Part shown: piece by piece, positions 32,772 to 42,413 of the stretch
Position numbering within the stretch: position 1 is the stretch's first letter
Layout: each line of letters opens with the position of its first letter
Assembly: GCA_038562375.1 (NCBI GenBank)
Contig: JBCFAY010000014.1
Location: forward strand, 21,494-85,493
Source: JBCFAY01 sp038562375
Lineage (GTDB): Bacteria > Bacillota > Clostridia > Christensenellales > CAG-138
DNA length: 64,000 nucleotides
Direction of reading: 5' to 3'
Program-made: the position numbers and the translations under genes
Notes under the pieces: model-generated
Told to the model about the DNA's origin: nothing
Database searches by the model: none
What the model saw: only the letters and a program-made list of their open reading frames with translations

Positions 32772-35223
32772 GGTATTGTACGGCTTCCGTGTCCTTGGGC
32801 GATTCACTGTCGCCGAGCGGGGCGCTGTGCTTTACGCGGCCGTGTTCCTCGGCGCGCTTGTCATGGGATTGCGCGGCTTTCTCTTCCACGGACGGTTCGC
32901 TGTTTTTAAGCGAAACGCTGTGCTTTACACGGTCGCCCTCCTCCGCGCGTTTGGCGTTGTTGAACCGATCGAGCGTTCCGACGAGATATCCCGTTATCCG
33001 CCGGATGCGCTGGAAATGCGGGCCGTCGTCCTCCTCGGCTCTGCCGCAGCGCGGGCAAGAATCCTTGATGATGCCGTTATAGCCGCACGCTGGATCCCGG
33101 TCGACGGGATGGTTGATCGACCCGTAGCCGATGCCTTGATCCTTCATAAAATGGATGATCTTTTCGAATGCTTCGAGGTTCTCCGCCGTGTCCCCGTCGA
33201 GCTCGACATAGGTGATGTGGCCCGCGTTGGTCGGGGCGTGATAGGGCGCCTCGATGCGGATCTTGTCGTATGCGCTGATCGGGAAGTACACCGGAACGTG
33301 GAAACTGTTGGTATAGTATTCGCGGTCGGTCACGCCCTCGATCTTGCCGAAGCGCTTGGCGTCCATGCGCACGAAGCGCCCGGACAAGCCTTCCGCCGGT
33401 GTCGCGAGCAGCGTGAAGTTGAGTTTCTTTTCCTCGCAGAGCGCGTCCATGCGCGCGCGCATGTGGCCGACGATTTCAAGACCGAGGTTCTGCGCGCGCG
33501 AGCTTTGCCCGTGATGCTCGCCCAAAAGCGCGGTAAGGCATTCCGCCAGGCCGATGAATCCCACGCTGAGCGTGCCGTGGCGCAGAATCGTACCGATTTC
33601 GTCGTTCCACTGGAGCTTTTCGCTGTCGAGCCAGATGCCTTCGCCCATCAGGAAGGGGAAATTGCAGACCTTCTTCCTGCATTGGATTTCAAAACGCTCA
33701 AAAAGCTGCTCGACGCACAGGTCGATCTTGCGATCGAGCTCCTGGAAGAACCATTCGATGTTCCTGTTGGCAAGTATCGCGATCCTGGGGAGGTTGATCG
33801 TCGTGAACGAGAGGTTGCCCCTGCGCGGCGCGATCTGCCTCGTTTTATCGAAAACGTTGGACATCACGCGCGTGCGGCAGCCCATGTACGCCACTTCGGT
33901 TTCGTACTTGCCCGGCACATAGTATTCAAGGTTAAACGGCGCGTCGATGAACGAGAAGTTCGGGAACAGCCGTTTGGCGCTTGTCCTGCAGGCGAGGCGG
34001 AACAAATCGTAATTGGGTTCGCCGGGGTTTAAATTGACGCCGTCCTTCACGCGGAAAATCTGGATCGGGAAGATCGGCGTCTCGCCGCTCCCGAGCCCCG
34101 CGTCCGTCGCCAAAAGCAGGTTTTTCATGACCATGCGCCCTTCCGGCGAGGTGTCCATGCCGTAATTGACGCTGGAGAAGGGCGTCTGCGCGCCTGCGCG
34201 CGAGTGCATGGTGTTGAGGTTGTGTATGAGCGCGACCATCGCCTTATAGGTCTCGCGGTCGGTATCCGCGTAGGCCTTCTCGCGCGCGAAGTTCTGCGCG
34301 CGGGAGATCTGGGAGGGTTCGAGGCCCGCCTGCTCCAAAAGCGCGTATTCGCGCTCGATATAGCCGTTGCTGTTCTCAAGCTGCGGAATCACGCCCTCCT
34401 TTTGCAGGGCGTCCTGCACCTCCTCGACGATCTTCTGCGCGCTCTCGTCCGCGATCAGTTCCATTGCGCGGCGCAGCATCTGCCGATACCGCTGGCAGTA
34501 CGTCTTTGCGACGCCCGGCGCGAGGCCGTAGTCCATGTTGACGATCGACTGCCCGCCGTGCTGGTCGTTCTGGTTGGACTGTATCGCGATGCAGGCGAGC
34601 GCGGCGTAGCTCGAGATGTGGTTCGGCTCGCGCAGCACGCCGTGGCCCGTGGAAAAACCGCCCTGGAACAGATCCAAAAGATCGATCTGGCAGCAGGTGG
34701 TCGTGAGCGTGTAAAAGTCGAGGTCGTGGATGTGGATATCGCCTTCGCGGTGCGCGCGCGCATGTTCCGGTGCGAGCACAAACATCTCGTAGAACTGCTT
34801 CGCGCCTTCGCTGCCGTATTTGAGCATCGAGCCCATCGCGGTGTTCCCGTCGATATTGGCGTTTTCACGCTTGATATCGCTGTCGAACGCGTCCTTATAG
34901 GTGATATCCTCATAGGTGCGCATGAGCCGCGTGTTCATCTCGCGGACGCGGCTTCTTTCCGCCCGGTACAGGATATACGCCTTTGCGGTGCGCACGTGCC
35001 CTTCCTCGATGAGCACGCGCTCGACCATATCCTGGATCTGCTCGACGTCCGGCTGAACGATGTGCAGATCCTCGAGCAGCTGGACAACCCGCTCGGCGAG
35101 GCGTTCCACATTGTCGACCCGGCCGTGCGTCGCTATGAGCGCCTTCCGGATGGCGATATTGATTTTTTCAATATCGAAGGGCACAATGCGCCCGTCGCGT
35201 TTCCTGATGGATTGTATGACCAC
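32752..35223 (-). CDS. nrdD: Anaerobic (class III) ribonucleoside-triphosphate reductase NrdD
   Basis: An 823-residue enzyme reducing NTPs to dNTPs without oxygen. The GTG at 35223 has GGGGGGAAAG upstream and starts the ATP-cone (VIQSIRKRDGRIVPFDIEKI); a longer reading from 35289 would run over the promoter. The catalytic barrel follows, then the zinc site CGYNGIIKDSCPRCG and the glycyl-radical site RITGY (G745). Oddity: the family normally ends soon after this, but here residues 758-788 and 789 onward are an imperfect tandem repeat (KRAEEGDRVKHSVSL and KRAEEHGRVKHSAPL), giving a charged tail of about 65 residues. Confidence 0.96.
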   Translation of the reverse strand: MVIQSIRKRDGRIVPFDIEKINIAIRKALIATHGRVDNVERLAERVVQLLEDLHIVQPDVEQIQDMVERVLIEEGHVRTAKAYILYRAERSRVREMNTRLMRTYEDITYKDAFDSDIKRENANIDGNTAMGSMLKYGSEGAKQFYEMFVLAPEHARAHREGDIHIHDLDFYTLTTTCCQIDLLDLFQGGFSTGHGVLREPNHISSYAALACIAIQSNQNDQHGGQSIVNMDYGLAPGVAKTYCQRYRQMLRRAMELIADESAQKIVEEVQDALQKEGVIPQLENSNGYIEREYALLEQAGLEPSQISRAQNFAREKAYADTDRETYKAMVALIHNLNTMHSRAGAQTPFSSVNYGMDTSPEGRMVMKNLLLATDAGLGSGETPIFPIQIFRVKDGVNLNPGEPNYDLFRLACRTSAKRLFPNFSFIDAPFNLEYYVPGKYETEVAYMGCRTRVMSNVFDKTRQIAPRRGNLSFTTINLPRIAILANRNIEWFFQELDRKIDLCVEQLFERFEIQCRKKVCNFPFLMGEGIWLDSEKLQWNDEIGTILRHGTLSVGFIGLAECLTALLGEHHGQSSRAQNLGLEIVGHMRARMDALCEEKKLNFTLLATPAEGLSGRFVRMDAKRFGKIEGVTDREYYTNSFHVPVYFPISAYDKIRIEAPYHAPTNAGHITYVELDGDTAENLEAFEKIIHFMKDQGIGYGSINHPVDRDPACGYNGIIKDSCPRCGRAEEDDGPHFQRIRRITGYLVGTLDRFNNAKRAEEGDRVKHSVSLKNSEPSVEEKAAQSHDKRAEEHGRVKHSAPLGDSESPKDTEAVQYHEASNS

Positions 35224-35249
35224 TAAACTTTCCCCCCAACCCGTATCGC

Positions 35250-35335
35250 ATACAATATATAGATAAAAATGACAAACAATACCATACATATTGTATCGGC
35301 ATTTGCTTGTCAGCGCAAGAGGGCAGATACAATAT
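35250..35335 (-). promoter_or_regulatory. nrdDG promoter with possible NrdR boxes
   Basis: On the minus strand TTGCGC (35313-35318) and TACAAT (35290-35295) are 17 bases apart. Two boxes, ATACAATATATAG (35250-35262) and, inverted, CATATTGTAT (35287-35296), resemble NrdR operators and lie about three helix turns apart, the second covering the -10. A third ATACAATAT is at 35327. The NrdR reading is by likeness to the known consensus. Confidence 0.55.
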
Positions 35336-35415
35336 TTTTTTCGGGCGCTTCCGGATGTATGATCCTGAGAATGAACGGAAATACTTTCCTATCATAGCAT
35401 AAGGAGGAAGGCCTC

Positions 35416-35985
35416 GTGAGACTGTTTCGGTTTCTGCGCGCGAACGCAAGCTATTTGATCGGCCTGGTCGCCGCGCTTGGGCTCGGATTTGCGCTTGGCG
35501 ACGCCGGCGTTTTAAGCGCGCCTATGCCCAGCGCGACGCCTGAGCCCACCGTTTTGGTGGAGCCCGTAGGCCAGATCGGCGAGATCAGCGTGCTGCCGAC
35601 GACGCAGATCGTATGGAAATATTACTTCACGCTCTGCGGCGAGGAATATGAGAGCAGCGTGCATCCCGACATCACGGGATTGACGCTCAAGGACATCACG
35701 GACAAGTACCCTGGCGCGAAGGTGCTGGATATGACGAGCCAGAAAGTGGTCGTCCAGATGCGCATCGACGAATACTGCCCCGATCATTACGTGCTTGTGA
35801 TGACCGATCAGGATGTTGTCTGCATCTTTAAAACCAATCCGACCACGTATGAATCCGAACAGGTCATGCAGTTGGATATCGACACGGACGCGCTGGAAGA
35901 GTCCGTCCGGTCGGCGCTCTACGCCGGGATCCCCTTCGATTCGCTCGAGCAGATCGACGCATATCTGGAGGACGTGGAGAGCTAA
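35416..35985 (+). CDS. Membrane-anchored BofC-like protein
   Basis: A 189-residue protein with GTG start behind AAGGAGG. One N-terminal TM segment (about 11-35) is followed by a Pro-rich spacer and a soluble domain facing outward. The part GLTLKDITDKYPGAKVL, KVVVQMRID, CPDHYVLV and VVCIFKT resembles the C-terminal domain of BofC, the intercompartmental inhibitor of pro-sigmaK processing in Bacillus spores. The likeness is judged by eye; if right it points to a spore former. Confidence 0.6.
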   Translation: MRLFRFLRANASYLIGLVAALGLGFALGDAGVLSAPMPSATPEPTVLVEPVGQIGEISVLPTTQIVWKYYFTLCGEEYESSVHPDITGLTLKDITDKYPGAKVLDMTSQKVVVQMRIDEYCPDHYVLVMTDQDVVCIFKTNPTTYESEQVMQLDIDTDALEESVRSALYAGIPFDSLEQIDAYLEDVES

Positions 35986-35990
35986 ATTGC

Positions 35991-36019
35991 TTGTAATGCA
36001 TGCGTGAATTCTATATAAT
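35991..36019 (+). promoter_or_regulatory. Promoter of the degV-like gene
   Basis: TTGTAA (35991-35996), a 17-base spacer and TATAAT (36014-36019) stand 33 bases before the start at 36052. Confidence 0.72.
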
Positions 36020-36051
36020 GACAATAAAGTAATTTTGGCAAGGAGAAACGC

Positions 36052-36930
36052 ATGCACCAAAAAGAATATCAAATTATTACTGATGCAACGTCGGATCTCC
36101 CGGCAAAACTGGCGGAAGAATATGGCCTTGTCGTGATTCCGATGCAGGTTGAGCAGGGCGGCGTCGACTATTTGTTCGGCCCCGTCGGCGCAGAGCTTCA
36201 GCCCAAGGCTTTCTATCAAAACGTCAGGGCGGGGCAGCATGCTACGACCTCCCAGGTCAATTCATACACGTTTGTGGACGCGTTTACCCCTTTCCTGGAG
36301 AAGGGGATCGACGTGCTCTATATCGGCTTTTCCTCGGCGCTTTCGGGCACTTTTCAGGCTTCGACCCTCGCGGCGGAGGAATTGCGTCCCCGGTTCCCGG
36401 AGCGCAGGATTGTCTGCATCGACAGTTTGGCCGCCTGCCTGGGCGAAGGGCTCCTGGTGTGCACCGCCGCCAAGAAACAGCGCGAGGGCATGGGCTTCGA
36501 CGAAGTATGCGCCTTCGTGGAGGAAAACAAATTAAAGCTCTGCCATTGGTTCACGGTCGACGACCTGATGCATCTCAAGCGCGGCGGCCGCCTGTCGGCG
36601 ACCAGCGCGATCCTTGGCACCGCGCTCAAAATCAAGCCCGTCATGCACGTGGATGATGAAGGCCGCCTGGTGCTTTCGAGCAAAGTACAGGGCCGCAAGC
36701 ATTCCCTTAAGGCGCTGGTCAAGCAGATGGAAAGCACGTTCCTGCCCGATATGAGCGACGCGGTCATGATCGGCCACGGCGACGCGATCGAGGACGCCCT
36801 GCTCGTGAAAGGGCTCATCGAGGAACAATTCGGCGTTAAGGATATCCTGATCGATTATATCGGCCCTGTGATCGGAGCGCACTCCGGCCCCGGGACGATC
36901 GCGCTTTTCTTCTTCGGAACAAAGCGATAG
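36052..36930 (+). CDS. DegV family fatty-acid-binding protein
   Basis: A 292-residue protein with the DegV layout: IITDATSDLPAKLAEEYGLVVIPMQV at the start, TSQVNSYTFVDAF, IGFSSALSGTFQAS, VDDLMHLKRGGRLSATSA and a C-terminal IGPVIGAHSGPGTIALFF. Members bind fatty acids and can serve as FakB subunits for fatty-acid kinase; no fakA is in view. It has its own promoter and an AAGGAG ribosome site. Confidence 0.93.
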   Translation: MHQKEYQIITDATSDLPAKLAEEYGLVVIPMQVEQGGVDYLFGPVGAELQPKAFYQNVRAGQHATTSQVNSYTFVDAFTPFLEKGIDVLYIGFSSALSGTFQASTLAAEELRPRFPERRIVCIDSLAACLGEGLLVCTAAKKQREGMGFDEVCAFVEENKLKLCHWFTVDDLMHLKRGGRLSATSAILGTALKIKPVMHVDDEGRLVLSSKVQGRKHSLKALVKQMESTFLPDMSDAVMIGHGDAIEDALLVKGLIEEQFGVKDILIDYIGPVIGAHSGPGTIALFFFGTKR

Positions 36931-37004
36931 ACTCGTACAACGGAGCGGGCGCCGCAACGGGTCGCCGCCGCCATGGCAGCGTCCCGGGCGCCTTCTTTTA
37001 TGGA

Positions 37005-37046
37005 TAAGATAAAGGGAGGCGTGCAAATTCGGCTCCCTTTATCTTA
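37005..37046 (+). other. Long intergenic hairpin between degV and pcrA
   Basis: TAAGATAAAGGGAG and its exact complement form a 14-bp stem with a 14-base loop. No T run follows on either strand, so it is not a standard intrinsic terminator; it may still stop or stabilise the degV transcript. Confidence 0.65.
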
Positions 37047-37127
37047 AAGGATGCGCATGGGCGCCGGTGTTCCATGGGTTCACTTGGCGCGCCGCGGATG
37101 GGGAATTCGGCAAAAAATGGGGGTATT

Positions 37128-39362
37128 ATGGATTTAACGAAGCTCAATCCCGAGCAGCAAAGAGCCGCTCAAACTTTGGAGGGGCCGCTTTTGATATTGG
37201 CCGGCGCCGGCTCGGGCAAGACGCGCGTATTGATCTACCGCATCGCAAATCTGATCGAACACGGAGTCGCGCCATGGAACATACTGGCGCTGACGTTTAC
37301 CAATAAGGCCGCGCGGGAGATGAAGGAACGCGCCGAGACGCTGCTGTCCGAAGGCGCGTCGGATCTTCTCGTCACGACGTTTCACTCTTTTTGCAACCGT
37401 ATCCTAAGAAGGGATATCGATCGGCTCGGATATGAAAGGAACTTCACGATCTACGACGATTCGGACCAGATGGCCCTCATCGGCGACATCATCAAGCAGC
37501 TCGGCCTGAACGAGAAGGACTTTCCGAAACGGTATTTGAAGGAGCGCATCAGCGAGGCGAAAAACAAGTCGACGGATCCCGAGGCCTTCTTTTCGGACGA
37601 CGCCTGGCGTGGGGATACGCTCTTAAAGGCGTACCGCCTGTATCGGGACAAGCTTCGCTCCTGCAACGCGCTCGATTTTGACGATCTTCTTCTTCTGGCG
37701 ATCGAACTATACGAAAAGCATCCCGATGTGCTCGAGAGGCACCGCGATCGCTACCGCTACGTCATGGTCGACGAGTATCAGGACACCAACCAGGCGCAGT
37801 ACCAGCTGATCCGCTTGCTGTGCTCCAAACACCGCAACATCTGCGTAGTCGGGGACGACGACCAGAGCATCTACGGCTGGCGCGGCGCGGATATCCGAAA
37901 CATCCTGGAGTTCGAGCGGGATTTTCCGGGCGCGGAGGTGATCCGCCTTGAGCAGAATTACCGCTCCACCAATTGCATCCTCGACGCCGCGAACCATGTG
38001 ATCTCCAACAACAGGGCGCGCAAGAGCAAACGCCTTTGGACGGCCCGCGAGGGCGGCGATACAATTACCTGCTATACCGCGCCGAACGAGCGGTATGAGG
38101 CGGATTTTGTCTGCCGCAGGATCATCGAGGGCGTGCGCGGCGGCATGAGCTACGACGATTTCGCGGTGCTCTACCGCATGAACGCGCAGAGCCGCGTGCT
38201 TGAAAGCGTGCTTTTGAGCTACGGCATCTCGCACAAGGTCTACGGCGGCTTCCGGTTCTACGAGCGGCAGGAGGTCAAGGACATCCTGGCGTACTTGCGG
38301 CTCATCGGCAACCCGGGCGACGACGTCGCGTTTTCACGGATCGTGAACGTCCCCCGGAGGGGGATCGGAGAGAGCGCGCTTGCGGAGCTTGAGGAGGCCG
38401 CACGGCGTACGGGCCTCCCGCTGCTTCTCGCGGCGATGGAAGGGGAGGGACTATCCCCAAGGGTCAAATCCAAGCTTGCCGCGTTTACGGACATCATCTC
38501 GGAGCTGGTCGTATTAAAGGAAACGATGGGCCTCGCCGAATTCGTCGAACATATGGTGTCCGCGATTCAATACGACGCGTACCTGCGGGACGACAAGCGT
38601 TCCGAGTATGACTCGCGCATGCAGAACGTCATGGAGTTGATCGGGCACATCGCGGAGATCGAACGGGATGTGGAGGAAAGTCAGGACGCGCTGCAGGTAT
38701 TTCTGGAGAATACCGCGCTGATTTCGGACGCCGATACGGTAGACGACGCGAGCGGCTCGGTATCGCTGATGACGCTTCACAGCGCGAAGGGGCTGGAGTT
38801 TCCGACCGTTTTTCTCGTCGGCATGGAGGAAAACATCTTCCCGAGCGCACGCTGCGCCAACGAGCCTTCTACGCTCGAGGAGGAGCGAAGGCTTTGCTAC
38901 GTGGGCATCACGCGTGCGAAGGACAAGCTGTACCTGATCAACACGCAGCAACGGCAGCTCTTCGGCAATTATTCGTACAATCGCCCTTCGCGCTTTTTGG
39001 AGGAGATCCCGGAGGAACTGCTCGAACAGCAGGCGATTCCGGCCCCGACGGTGAGCGCTGCGCCGATGGAGGCGAAGCCCCGTCGGAGCGCACAGGCGCA
39101 GCTTTACTCAAAAGGCATGCACGCGGGATTCGGCTCGCCGTCAAGGGCGGCCGCGGCCGCGCCGGCTCCAGCCGTGTCGGAGATCGGGGAGAAGGCGCTC
39201 AAGCCGTTCCAGCGCGTCTCGCACGCGAGTTTCGGGGAAGGAACGGTTCTCGAAGTGAGCGGTTCTGGCAATACTCAGCTTGTGACCATCGATTTTATCG
39301 CGTACGGAGTGAAGAAATTCGCGGCGGCATATGCGCCCATCACCGTGTTCAAGGAGGAATAG
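37128..39362 (+). CDS. pcrA: ATP-dependent DNA helicase PcrA (UvrD/Rep family)
   Basis: A 744-residue superfamily 1 helicase for repair and clearing of replication obstacles. MDLTKLNPEQQRAAQTLEGP is the conserved start; an upstream ATG at 37074 adds unconserved residues. Motifs: Walker A GAGSGKT, II DEYQDTN, III GDDDQSIYGWRGA, IV LEQNYRST, V TLHSAKGLEF, VI YVGITRAKDKLYL. A C-terminal tudor-like domain (FGEGTVLEV) binds RNA polymerase in relatives. ligA follows after four bases, the usual pair. Confidence 0.97.
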   Translation: MDLTKLNPEQQRAAQTLEGPLLILAGAGSGKTRVLIYRIANLIEHGVAPWNILALTFTNKAAREMKERAETLLSEGASDLLVTTFHSFCNRILRRDIDRLGYERNFTIYDDSDQMALIGDIIKQLGLNEKDFPKRYLKERISEAKNKSTDPEAFFSDDAWRGDTLLKAYRLYRDKLRSCNALDFDDLLLLAIELYEKHPDVLERHRDRYRYVMVDEYQDTNQAQYQLIRLLCSKHRNICVVGDDDQSIYGWRGADIRNILEFERDFPGAEVIRLEQNYRSTNCILDAANHVISNNRARKSKRLWTAREGGDTITCYTAPNERYEADFVCRRIIEGVRGGMSYDDFAVLYRMNAQSRVLESVLLSYGISHKVYGGFRFYERQEVKDILAYLRLIGNPGDDVAFSRIVNVPRRGIGESALAELEEAARRTGLPLLLAAMEGEGLSPRVKSKLAAFTDIISELVVLKETMGLAEFVEHMVSAIQYDAYLRDDKRSEYDSRMQNVMELIGHIAEIERDVEESQDALQVFLENTALISDADTVDDASGSVSLMTLHSAKGLEFPTVFLVGMEENIFPSARCANEPSTLEEERRLCYVGITRAKDKLYLINTQQRQLFGNYSYNRPSRFLEEIPEELLEQQAIPAPTVSAAPMEAKPRRSAQAQLYSKGMHAGFGSPSRAAAAAPAPAVSEIGEKALKPFQRVSHASFGEGTVLEVSGSGNTQLVTIDFIAYGVKKFAAAYAPITVFKEE

Positions 39363-39366
39363 CGCC

Positions 39367-41352
39367 TTGGAAAAATCGACGCGGGCGAGGATGAAAGACC
39401 TCGTCGAGCAGCTAAACGCCTATTCGCACGCCTATTATATGACGAAGGCGCCCCTGGTGAGCGATGCGGAGTACGATGCGCTCTTCGACGAGCTTTTGGA
39501 GCTGGAGCGGGAGACGGGCGAAACGCCCGCGGACTCCCCCACGCGGCGCGTGGGGGCGGAGCCCGTCGCGGCGTTTTTGCCGCATCGGCACATCGGGCGG
39601 CTGTGGAGCCTTGACAAGGTCAAAACGGAAGAAGCGCTCGAGGAGTGGGTAAAAAAGGCGCGCTCCGCCTGTATTGCGCAGGGCTTTTCTACGCCTTCGT
39701 TCGCGCTCGAATATAAATTCGACGGACTGACCGTAAACCTCACCTATCGCGATGGCGCGCTCGTTCAGGGTGCGACGCGCGGAAACGGCATGACCGGAGA
39801 GGGGATCCTCGAGCAGATCAAGACCGTTCGCCGCGTTCCGCTGACGATCCCTTTTCAGGGCGAGCTCGAGGTGCAGGGCGAATGCTTCATGCGCCTTTCC
39901 GTGCTCGAAAAACTCAACCAAAGCGGGGACGAGCGCCTGAAAAACGCGCGCAACGCCGCCGCCGGAGCGCTGCGCAACCTCGATCCAAAGGTGACGGCCA
40001 GCCGCATGCTCGATCTTTTTTGCTACAACGTCGGCCACATCGAGGGCGAGACGCTGACCAATCAGGGGGAGATGCTCGCGTTTCTGGAAAAGAACGGGTT
40101 CCCGGTCAGTCCCTATGTGCGCTATTGCGCCGAGACGGCGGAACTGATGAAGGAGATCGAACTTGTCGAGCGGGAGCGCGATTCCCTGGATTTTCTGATC
40201 GACGGCATGGTCGTCAAGGTTTTCGATTTCGCCGCGCGAGCGGGGATGGGGTATACCGACCGCTTCCCGCGCTGGGCCATCGCCTACAAATTCGCCGCCG
40301 AAGAGGCGACTACAAGCGTACTCGACGTGACGTGGGAGGTCGGGCGCACCGGCAAGCTCACGCCGCTCGCGCATCTTTCGCCCGTGGAACTCGCGGGCGC
40401 GACGATCCGGCGCGCGACGCTCAACAACATCGGCGATATCGAGCGCAAGAACGTAAGGGTCGGCTCCGTGGTTCTCATCAGGCGCAGCAACGACGTGATT
40501 CCCGAGATTCTCGGCGCCGTCGAAAACGGCGAGGATTCAAAGGAGATTTCAGCGCCGGAGGTTTGCCCGGCGTGCGGCTCCTCCGTCGAGCAGCGCGGCG
40601 CGCATCTATACTGTCCAAACTCGCTTTCCTGCCGCCCGCAGATCGTCGGCCGGCTCGCGCATTACGCGTCCAGGGATGCGATGGATATCGACACGTTTTC
40701 CACAAAGACTGCGGATTTGCTTGCGGAGCAGCTCGGGCTCGCGGATATCCCGTCGCTCTACGAGCTTGCTGAGGCCGACCTTTCCGGGCTGCCCGGCTTC
40801 GGCCAAAAGCGGGCGCAAAAGCTCGTCGAGGCGATAAAAAGCAGCCGCGACTGCACGCTCGGCGCGTTTTTATATGCGCTCGGAATCCCGAACGTCGGTA
40901 CGAAGACCGCGCAGGATATCGCGGAGCATCTGCACACGCTCGAGAACGTGCGCGCAGCGTCCTTCGAGGAGCTTCAACAAATCCCCGAGGTCGGAGAAAT
41001 CGTCGCTTCGAGCGTGGTCGGATTCTTTGAAAACCCGATGATACGGCGTCAGATCGACCGCCTGCTCGAGCACGGCGTAACTCCAAGGCCCCATTATGAA
41101 ACGGCCGAGGCCAAGCCCTTGCTTGGCAAGACCGTGGTAATCACGGGCACGCTCGAGGGATTGAGCCGCCGCGAGGCGGAGGCGCTGGTCGCGGGTGCGG
41201 GCGCCGATGTTTCCTCCAGCGTGAGCAAGAAGACGGATTTTCTCGTCGTCGGCGAGGACGCCGGCAGCAAGCTCGACAAGGCGAGGGAACTCGGCATCCG
41301 CACGCTCTCCCTGCAGGAACTGTTGACTTTGATCGGGGTGCAGGGGAGCTAA
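39367..41352 (+). CDS. ligA: NAD-dependent DNA ligase LigA
   Basis: A 661-residue ligase sealing nicks in replication and repair. The TTG at 39367, nine bases after AAGGAGG, is the likely start; an ATG at 39391 is an alternative. Lysine K117 in EYKFDG takes AMP. Then come the OB fold, a four-cysteine zinc finger (CPACGSS..CPNSLSC), helix-hairpin-helix repeats (LPGFGQKRAQKL, IPNVGTKTAQ) and a C-terminal BRCT domain (GKTVVITGTLEGLSR). Confidence 0.97.
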   Translation: MEKSTRARMKDLVEQLNAYSHAYYMTKAPLVSDAEYDALFDELLELERETGETPADSPTRRVGAEPVAAFLPHRHIGRLWSLDKVKTEEALEEWVKKARSACIAQGFSTPSFALEYKFDGLTVNLTYRDGALVQGATRGNGMTGEGILEQIKTVRRVPLTIPFQGELEVQGECFMRLSVLEKLNQSGDERLKNARNAAAGALRNLDPKVTASRMLDLFCYNVGHIEGETLTNQGEMLAFLEKNGFPVSPYVRYCAETAELMKEIELVERERDSLDFLIDGMVVKVFDFAARAGMGYTDRFPRWAIAYKFAAEEATTSVLDVTWEVGRTGKLTPLAHLSPVELAGATIRRATLNNIGDIERKNVRVGSVVLIRRSNDVIPEILGAVENGEDSKEISAPEVCPACGSSVEQRGAHLYCPNSLSCRPQIVGRLAHYASRDAMDIDTFSTKTADLLAEQLGLADIPSLYELAEADLSGLPGFGQKRAQKLVEAIKSSRDCTLGAFLYALGIPNVGTKTAQDIAEHLHTLENVRAASFEELQQIPEVGEIVASSVVGFFENPMIRRQIDRLLEHGVTPRPHYETAEAKPLLGKTVVITGTLEGLSRREAEALVAGAGADVSSSVSKKTDFLVVGEDAGSKLDKARELGIRTLSLQELLTLIGVQGS

Positions 41353-41456
41353 GGCGCTCAATGCGCGCGGCTGAATGCGCATAGATGATCCGGTTATGGT
41401 TCCGGGCAACAGCAAATGCATATTTGGCCGAATCTGCATACAAAACGTAAAAAACA

Positions 41457-41465
41457 TGTTATAAT
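41457..41465 (+). promoter_or_regulatory. Extended -10 promoter of the yicC-coaBC operon
   Basis: TGT-TATAAT in the 170-base gap after ligA is a perfect extended -10. The -35 region (near 41437) is poor. The gap otherwise holds nothing recognisable. Confidence 0.65.
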
Positions 41466-41522
41466 TTTTAGTTGTACCGATTTGTTGCAGCCCGAACGGC
41501 TGGACGACAGGAGGAACTCGAT

Positions 41523-42404
41523 TTGCTCAACAGCATGACCGGATTTGGACGCGCCTGCGTGGAGCGCGACGGCAGGGAGATGACGGTGGAGCTCAAGGCC
41601 GTCAACCATCGGTATCTGGATCTTGGGTTTCGGATGCCACGCGGCGTTTCATTTCTGGAGGATGTTTTCCGCAGCGCGCTGAGCGCCCGTTTTTCCCGCG
41701 GGCATGTGGATGTTTTTGTCAATTACCGCAACAACCGCAAGGATGCGCGCTCCGTCAGCGTGGACTCGGCTTTGCTCGGGGCGTATCTCGCCGCCGCGCG
41801 GCAGGCGGCCCTCGGGGTTGAACTTGAGGACGATCTCATGCTCTCGGACGTGCTGCGCCTGCCGGAGGTGCTGACCATTACGGAAGCCGAGGAGGATCAG
41901 CAGGCGCTTTTGGAGCTTGCGCGCGAAGCCGTGCAGCTCGCCTGTGACGAACTTGCCGCAATGCGCGAGCGTGAGGGAGAAAACCTTCGGCGGGACCTCT
42001 GCGCCCGACTTGAAACGCTTCTTGGCCTCGCCGAGAAGATCGGCGCGAGAGCGCCTATCGTGGTGGCCGAATATCAGCAGAAGCTCAGCCAGCGTATCCA
42101 GGAGCTTCTCGGCAACGCCGTCGCGCTCGATCCCGCGCGCATTGCGACGGAGGTCGCGATATTCGCGGACAAGGCGAGCATCGACGAGGAGCTCGTGCGC
42201 ATCAAAAGCCATGTCGGGCAGTTTAACGCGATCCTGGACGCGGCGGAACCGGCGGGCAGGAAGCTCGATTTCGTCGTCCAGGAGATGAATCGCGAGTTCA
42301 ACACCATCGGGTCAAAAGCAAACGACGCGGAAATTCTCAATTGGGTGATCTCAGGCAAGGCCGAGATTGAAAAAATCCGCGAGCAAGTTCAAAATATTGA
42401 ATAG
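41523..42404 (+). CDS. yicC: YicC family endoribonuclease-related protein
   Basis: A 293-residue protein; TTG at 41523 behind AGGAGG gives MLNSMTGFGRA, the conserved start, and ATG at 41535 is the alternative. The N-terminal YicC domain (SMTGFGRA, VNHRYLDLGFRMPR) and C-terminal DUF1732 (FNTIGSKANDAEI) are complete. Relatives cut RNA or affect RNA turnover. It heads the operon yicC-remA-gmk-rpoZ-coaBC. Confidence 0.94.
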   Translation: MLNSMTGFGRACVERDGREMTVELKAVNHRYLDLGFRMPRGVSFLEDVFRSALSARFSRGHVDVFVNYRNNRKDARSVSVDSALLGAYLAAARQAALGVELEDDLMLSDVLRLPEVLTITEAEEDQQALLELAREAVQLACDELAAMREREGENLRRDLCARLETLLGLAEKIGARAPIVVAEYQQKLSQRIQELLGNAVALDPARIATEVAIFADKASIDEELVRIKSHVGQFNAILDAAEPAGRKLDFVVQEMNREFNTIGSKANDAEILNWVISGKAEIEKIREQVQNIE

Positions 42405-42413
42405 GAGAACGCT

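Noticed and set aside
32770..35226. Long plus-strand open frames opposite nrdD
   Set aside because: nrdD is certain from its motifs; the opposing frames have no conserved features.
37005..37046. Calling the 14-bp hairpin an intrinsic terminator
   Set aside because: No T run follows on either strand.
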